Source of the DNA: CAZYTX01 sp964650485 | GTDB lineage: Bacteria > RBG-13-61-14 > DATKZS01 | Assembly: GCA_964650485.1 (NCBI GenBank) | Contig: CAZYTX010000036.1 | Location: 1 to 35,569 of the forward strand | Length of the DNA stretch: 35,569 bases | Direction of reading: 5' to 3' | In this document: one piece after another, positions 31,175-35,569 of the stretch | How positions within the stretch are numbered: position 1 is the stretch's first letter | Layout of the letters: each line of letters starts with the position of its first letter | Position numbers and translations under genes: made by a program | The notes under the pieces: generated by a model | Databases searched by the model: none | The model's input: only the letters and a program-made list of their open reading frames with translations | Told to the model about the DNA's origin: nothing

Positions 31175-33520
31175 TTATTCTCCTTCCAGCACCTCGCGTA
31201 CCTTGCGGGTCAGAGATTCTATTGTAAAGGGCTTTTGAATAAAGTGAGTCCCCTCTTCGAGCACGCCGTGGTGCACGATGGCATTGTCGGTGTACCCGGA
31301 GGTGTAGAGGACTTTCATTTCCGGGAAGGATGCTGAAAGTGTCTGTGCCAGCTCCTTGCCGCTCATCCCGGGCATGACCACGTCCGTGATCATGAGGTGT
31401 ATGCTTTGCCGCGTCTTTTCGCACACCTCGACGGCCTCCTCGCCGCTCCCAGCTTCCAGGACCCTGTAGCCTTGCCGCACGAGAATCCTTCTTGCCACCT
31501 CGCGTACGCTGTCGTTATCCTCGACCAGGAGCACGGTCTCGGACCCGCGCAGCGGCTCTGCACTAACCCGTCCCGGTTCTTTAACCTCCTCGGCAACCTT
31601 TTCAACCCTGGGAAGATATACCTTGAAGGTGGAGCCCTTGCCCGGCTCGCTGTACACCCACACGTTGCCGCGGCTGTTCTTTGCAATGGCGTAAACCGAG
31701 GCCAGGCCCAGGCCGGTCCCTTTGCCGTCCTTCTTTGTGGTATAGAAGGGCTCGAAGATGCGCATCATGGTCTGCTCGTCCATGCCCTGGCCGGTGTCGC
31801 TCACCGCCAGCATCACATAGGGACCCGGAACCACCGACACGTGGTTGTTTGCGTACTCCCGGTCAAGGTGTACGTTCCTGGTCTCGATGGTGAGCTTGCC
31901 TCCGCCTGGCATGGCGTCCCGGGCGTTGACCGCAAGGTTCGCTATGATCTGTTCCATCTGCCCGGGGTCGGCATCCACGCTCCCCAGTTCCGGGTCGAGA
32001 TACTTAACCAGCCCGATGTCCTCGCCGATCACCCGGGAGAGCATATTTTCCATTCCTGTCACCACGTCGTTCAGGCTTATCACCTTGATCTCCACCGGCT
32101 GCCTGCGGCCGAAGGCCAGGAGCTGCCGGGTGAGGTCTGCGCACCTCTTGCCCGCGCTCAGTATCTCATTTATGTCCCTGTACATGGGATGCGTGGGATC
32201 GAGGTCTTTGAGCAGCATCTCGCTTATACCCAGCATGGGAGTGAGCGCGTTGTTGAAGTCGTGCGCCACTCCGCCGGCCAGCCTGCCGATGGCCTCCATC
32301 TTCACGGCCTGGTGGAGCTGCTCCTCCAGTTGTTTGCGCTCCTCCTCGCGCCTGTGCCGCTCGGTGACGTCGGTCACCACGGCCAATGCGCCCTGGTACT
32401 TTCCATTATCGTCTATCAGGGGGTTGGTGGCCACGTAGGCGTAGACCCTCTTTCCCTGTTTCGTGATGAACTCGAAATCATGGTCCTCGCTGACGCCCTG
32501 CATCCTCCTTTCCAGGAGATGATTGCAGAGATCAACTCCCCTCTCGTCCATGAAAGAGAAGAGGGATGCCCCCATCATCTCCTCCATTGAATAGCCCAGC
32601 ATCTCCGCCATCCTGGGGTTCACGAAAGTGGTCTTGTTGTGCTCGTCAATGACCCAGATACCCTCACGGGCAAGCTCAACCAGTCTCCGGTACCTCTCCT
32701 CGCTCTGCCGCAATGCTTCCTCAGCCCGCTTGCTTTTAATCATGCCGCCCAGTTGGCCGGCCAGGTTGTCAATAAGGGCCCTCTCTTCCTTTAAAAACGG
32801 CCCCTTGTCGAGTTCGGAGACCTCGTCAAGGTAAAAGACCTCAATCGACCCGTGCTTTTTTCCCGAGACCGTGATGTCCGCGGAGAGCTTCCACTGGCTT
32901 TCCCTGAACCTGTCCGAGGTGTACTCCACTCCTTCGAAGCTGATCCTTGCGCACGTTATTTCCGGGCATTGCCAGCCGGGAGAGATCATGTGAACGGCTT
33001 GCTCGAATATCTCCTCCGGGGATTTGTCCGGGTCTATAATAAGAGTGGAAATCCGGTAGAGGCAGGTCAGCTCTTTGACACGCTCCTGCATGTCATGGAG
33101 AAGTCTTTCGTGCTCCCCCAGAATGCGCCTGCGCTCGTTTCTTACCTCGGCATCCTGAAGCTCGCGCTTCACCGCGGGCAAAAGACGCTTCAGGTTGTCC
33201 TTCATCATGTAGTCGTGCGCCCCTGCTTTCATGGCCTCGACCGCCACGTCCTCGCCGATGGTCCCCGAGACCACGATAAAAGGGGTGTCGAGCCCGCTTT
33301 CGTCCAGGACCTTCATCGCCTCGAAAGCGTCGAACTGCGGCATTGCAAAGTCGGAGAGGATCACGTCCCATTCTTTGCTTTCAAGGGCGGCCTTCATGTC
33401 CGCGGCTGTATGCACCCGCACGGACTCAGGTTCGTACCCGCCGCGCCTGAGCTCGCGCAACATGAGCTCATAGTCGGCTTCAGAGTCTTCCAGCACAAGG
33501 ACTTGCAGAGGCATAACCAT
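31175..33520 (-). CDS. Hybrid sensor histidine kinase (REC-GAF-like-PAS-HisKA-HATPase-REC)
   Basis: A 781-aa cytoplasmic signalling protein with receivers at both ends. REC1 covers about 5-120 with phosphoacceptor D57 (VILSDFAMP). A GAF-like sensor lies at about 150-265 and a PAS at about 275-400 (RRLVELAREGIWVIDEHNKTTFVNPRMAEMLGY). HisKA has H420 in GGVAHDFNN, followed by HATPase motifs NLAVNARDAMPGGG, DTGQGMDEQT and GKGTGLGLASVY. REC2 covers about 660-780 with D713 (ITDVVMPGMSG). There are no membrane segments, so it likely senses an internal ligand or takes phosphate via REC1. It is the last gene of a three-gene signalling run with the standalone receiver upstream. The ribosome site is AGAGGAA. 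Confidence 0.93.
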   Translation of the reverse strand: MVMPLQVLVLEDSEADYELMLRELRRGGYEPESVRVHTAADMKAALESKEWDVILSDFAMPQFDAFEAMKVLDESGLDTPFIVVSGTIGEDVAVEAMKAGAHDYMMKDNLKRLLPAVKRELQDAEVRNERRRILGEHERLLHDMQERVKELTCLYRISTLIIDPDKSPEEIFEQAVHMISPGWQCPEITCARISFEGVEYTSDRFRESQWKLSADITVSGKKHGSIEVFYLDEVSELDKGPFLKEERALIDNLAGQLGGMIKSKRAEEALRQSEERYRRLVELAREGIWVIDEHNKTTFVNPRMAEMLGYSMEEMMGASLFSFMDERGVDLCNHLLERRMQGVSEDHDFEFITKQGKRVYAYVATNPLIDDNGKYQGALAVVTDVTERHRREEERKQLEEQLHQAVKMEAIGRLAGGVAHDFNNALTPMLGISEMLLKDLDPTHPMYRDINEILSAGKRCADLTRQLLAFGRRQPVEIKVISLNDVVTGMENMLSRVIGEDIGLVKYLDPELGSVDADPGQMEQIIANLAVNARDAMPGGGKLTIETRNVHLDREYANNHVSVVPGPYVMLAVSDTGQGMDEQTMMRIFEPFYTTKKDGKGTGLGLASVYAIAKNSRGNVWVYSEPGKGSTFKVYLPRVEKVAEEVKEPGRVSAEPLRGSETVLLVEDNDSVREVARRILVRQGYRVLEAGSGEEAVEVCEKTRQSIHLMITDVVMPGMSGKELAQTLSASFPEMKVLYTSGYTDNAIVHHGVLEEGTHFIQKPFTIESLTRKVREVLEGE

Positions 33521-33605
33521 TTTTTATTCCTCTCGCATCTCTTGTTCTGTGATGAATATCAGCATTGCTCTTCACGCTCTGCGCCTGAGGCTTCACGAGC
33601 AACCC

Positions 33606-34049
33606 TTAATACGGCGGCTTATTGAGGAGCAGCCAGTACAGACCCATATCCGCGACCGATTTTGAAAACTGGTCGAAGTCCACCGGCTTCTGGATGTAGC
33701 TGTTCACCCCCAGCTTGTAGCTTTCCACCATGTCCTGCTCCTCCCGGGATGAGGTCAGCACCACCACCGGGATAGCCTTGGTCCGCTCGTCCCCCTTGAT
33801 CTGGCGCAGGACCTGCAAGCCATCCACCTTGGGCAGCTTGAGATCGAGCAGTATCACCCGGGGCCGGTTATTAACGTCCCGGTCCGCATGTGCGCCGGTC
33901 CCGAAGATAAAATCCAGGGCCTCCTCCCCGTCCTTTGCCACCTGCACGTTGTTGGCCAGGTTCTGTTTCTTGAGGGCCCGCAAGGTAAGCTCGACGTCGT
34001 TAGGGTTGTCCTCCACCAGCAAAATCTCCACCGCTGCTTCGTCAATCAT
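33606..34049 (-). CDS. Standalone receiver-domain response regulator (Rcp1-like)
   Basis: A 147-aa single receiver with no output domain. The acidic pocket is E13-D14 (LLVEDNPNDVELT), the phosphoacceptor is D69 (ILLDLKLPKVDG), the conserved Thr/Ser is in VVVLTSS, and the lysine is in YIQKPVDF. The N-P-N-D-V-E-L-T start and LPKVDGLQVLRQIK are typical of Rcp1-type regulators that partner phytochrome-like or PAS/GAF kinases with a SVSHDLRAPLR box. The kinase encoded just upstream has that box, so they are probably a pair. GGGAGGG precedes the ATG. Confidence 0.93.
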   Translation of the reverse strand: MIDEAAVEILLVEDNPNDVELTLRALKKQNLANNVQVAKDGEEALDFIFGTGAHADRDVNNRPRVILLDLKLPKVDGLQVLRQIKGDERTKAIPVVVLTSSREEQDMVESYKLGVNSYIQKPVDFDQFSKSVADMGLYWLLLNKPPY

Positions 34050-34138
34050 CTTTCCCTCCCATCCCGTGTCTCGTGAACCGTATCCCGCATTACTTATTAC
34101 ACCTCATGCATCACCAAGCCTACATCCCGCTTCAGTCG

Positions 34139-35569
34139 TCACCGTGCTCCCAGCGTAAAGTAAAACGTCGCTCCTTCCCCCGCTTGTGCTTCCGCCCACA
34201 CCCGTCCCCCGTGCTTGTGCACTATACGCTGGACAATGGCCAGGCCCACCCCGGTGCCCTCGAACTCCCCGGAAGAGTGCAGCCGCTGGAAAACCCCGAA
34301 CAGCTTGTCCTTGTATTTCATGTCGAATCCCACCCCGTTGTCCTTGACATAATAGACCGTCTCATTGTCCCGCTCCTCTGACCCCACCTCTATTTCCGCT
34401 GTCTCCCCGTCCCTGGTGAACTTCACGGCGTTGGACACCAGGTTGAAAAGCGCCTGCCGTATCATGGCAAGGTCGCCCTGGGCCGGTGCAAGGTCTTTGA
34501 GGTTGAACTGCAGGTTCCTCTCAGGCGCCTGGCTCTCGAGTTCTTTTACCACTGACCTGGCCAGGTCGTTCATGTCTATGTCCGTTGTTCTTATTTCCTT
34601 TCTGCCAAGCCGGGAGAAGGCGAGGATGTCGTCAATGAGCGTGCCCATTTGCCGGGCGCTGGTGGAGATGATGTCCAGGTGTCTCATCCCCTCGGAGTCC
34701 AGCCTGTCAGAGAAATCTTCCTGCACGATCCTGCTGAAGCCCTCTATGGCGCGCAACGGGGCCCGCAGGTCGTGGGACACCGAGTAGCTGAACGCGGAAA
34801 GCTCCTTGTTGGCGGCCTCCAGTTGAGCGGAGTACCGTCTGAGCGACTCTTCCGCGCGGACGCGGTCGGTGATGTCGTTGAACGTCAGCAGCAGATGCGG
34901 GTCCCCGTGCATCACGAATCGCGCGAACCACGTGTCCAGGATGACATCCTTGCCGTAGCTGGTCCGGGTTGACGCGAGCGCCCGTTGCGGTTCGCCGGTC
35001 TCGAGGCAGCGGTCGGCCGATGCGAGCAGGCCCGATTCGCGCCATGACGCCAGGGCGCGGAAGTTCTGGCCGAGCACCTGCTCGCGAGTGGCGCCGATCA
35101 GCGGGCCGGCGCTCTCGTTCACGCTCGCGCATTGACCGTCGGCGCGGTAGGTGACGATGCCCACCAGCGAGGTGTCCAGGATGGTGTTGCTGAACAGGTT
35201 GAGGTCCCTCAGCTCGGCCGTTCGTTCCTCGACCAGCTCTTCCAGATGATCACGGTGCTTTTTCAACTGCTCTGTTGCCCTATCGCTCTGCAGCCTGGCG
35301 TTAAGCACCGGCGCCACGGCATCGGCAATGGTCTGGATCATTCTTATGTCGTTCTGCTCGTAATCAGTCTCCTTGTTGGCCACCTGTATAAGACCGATAG
35401 AGATGCCCTGGTGAACGATGGGCTGGGAGATATGCCTGGTTATTCTGATATGGCCTTTGGGGGTTATCGTAGATGGCTCATTCACTACAATAGACCTTTT
35501 TTCTTTCAGACAATGGACCCAGGAGCTCTGTCCCCAGGTCTGCCGGGGAAACACGATATCTTTTTCTTC
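34139..35569 (-). CDS. Sensor histidine kinase (GAF-PAS-HisKA-HATPase), N-terminus cut by window edge
   Basis: The frame is open through the right edge, so the start is missing; an internal GTG at 35554 is unlikely to be the start because the GAF domain already runs there. Visible order: the end of a GAF domain (GHIRITRHISQPIVHQGISIGLIQVANK), a coiled linker (about 85-118 counted from that GTG), a PAS domain (120-235), HisKA with H261 in SVSHDLRAPLRAIEGFS, and HATPase with NLVSNAVKFTRDG, DNGVGFDMKY and GTGVGLAIVQR. No membrane segment is seen in this part. It should pass phosphate to the adjacent receiver. The PAS part (about 34850-35200) uses CGC/CGA arginine and ATC isoleucine almost only, unlike its flanks. 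Confidence 0.92.
   Translation of the reverse strand, partial: EEKDIVFPRQTWGQSSWVHCLKEKRSIVVNEPSTITPKGHIRITRHISQPIVHQGISIGLIQVANKETDYEQNDIRMIQTIADAVAPVLNARLQSDRATEQLKKHRDHLEELVEERTAELRDLNLFSNTILDTSLVGIVTYRADGQCASVNESAGPLIGATREQVLGQNFRALASWRESGLLASADRCLETGEPQRALASTRTSYGKDVILDTWFARFVMHGDPHLLLTFNDITDRVRAEESLRRYSAQLEAANKELSAFSYSVSHDLRAPLRAIEGFSRIVQEDFSDRLDSEGMRHLDIISTSARQMGTLIDDILAFSRLGRKEIRTTDIDMNDLARSVVKELESQAPERNLQFNLKDLAPAQGDLAMIRQALFNLVSNAVKFTRDGETAEIEVGSEERDNETVYYVKDNGVGFDMKYKDKLFGVFQRLHSSGEFEGTGVGLAIVQRIVHKHGGRVWAEAQAGEGATFYFTLGAR

Overview
The window is about 35.6 kb of gene-dense, roughly 60% GC bacterial chromosome with no rRNA, tRNA, CRISPR array, transposase or phage gene that I can see. 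Frequent AGG and ATA codons, Gram-negative type IV pilus assembly genes (pilMNOPQ with an outer-membrane secretin), lipoproteins, a CIRCE-controlled groESL operon and standalone two-component proteins suggest a Gram-negative, deltaproteobacteria-like lineage (Desulfobacterota or relatives). That placement is an inference from gene style, not a phylogeny.

Left part (1-10.9 kb): ilvE (-) diverges from an acyl-CoA dehydrogenase (+), followed by a GT-C type membrane glycosyltransferase and an FmdE-family protein. Facing them is a minus-strand run: a HEAT-repeat protein, a 16-codon bridging micro-ORF, a membrane protein with a spermidine-synthase-like core, a YfhO-like membrane protein, and a phosphofructokinase whose active site looks pyrophosphate-dependent and which has its own perfect-consensus promoter.

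Middle part (11-20.9 kb), mostly minus strand: an unknown protein, glyA, queD and folE2 form a pterin/folate/one-carbon group. Next come cysC with an alkaline-phosphatase-superfamily hydrolase, a DUF4258/DUF2283 toxin-antitoxin-like pair, and groESL behind a perfect CIRCE operator. A lipoprotein gene runs the other way. Gaps here carry odd short repeats (AAACCTC-type, CACAGAG-type, CACGAAGG-type), most densely in the 586-bp gap at 14352-14937.

Right part (20.9-31.1 kb), plus strand: an AT-rich leader, a small XRE-type HTH gene, pilM, pilN, pilO, pilP, pilQ and a lipoprotein gene ending at a strong intrinsic terminator. Then come a TPR protein overlapping a roadblock/LC7 protein, aroQ and a kynurenine-formamidase-like cyclase. 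The pil genes encode the inner-membrane alignment complex and the secretin. PilN carries a large cysteine-rich helical insertion that I do not know from other PilN proteins, and it is the most unusual item here.

End (31.2-35.6 kb), minus strand: a sensor kinase cut by the window edge, a standalone receiver and a hybrid sensor kinase form a signalling cluster. The PAS domain of the edge kinase has codon use unlike the rest of the window.
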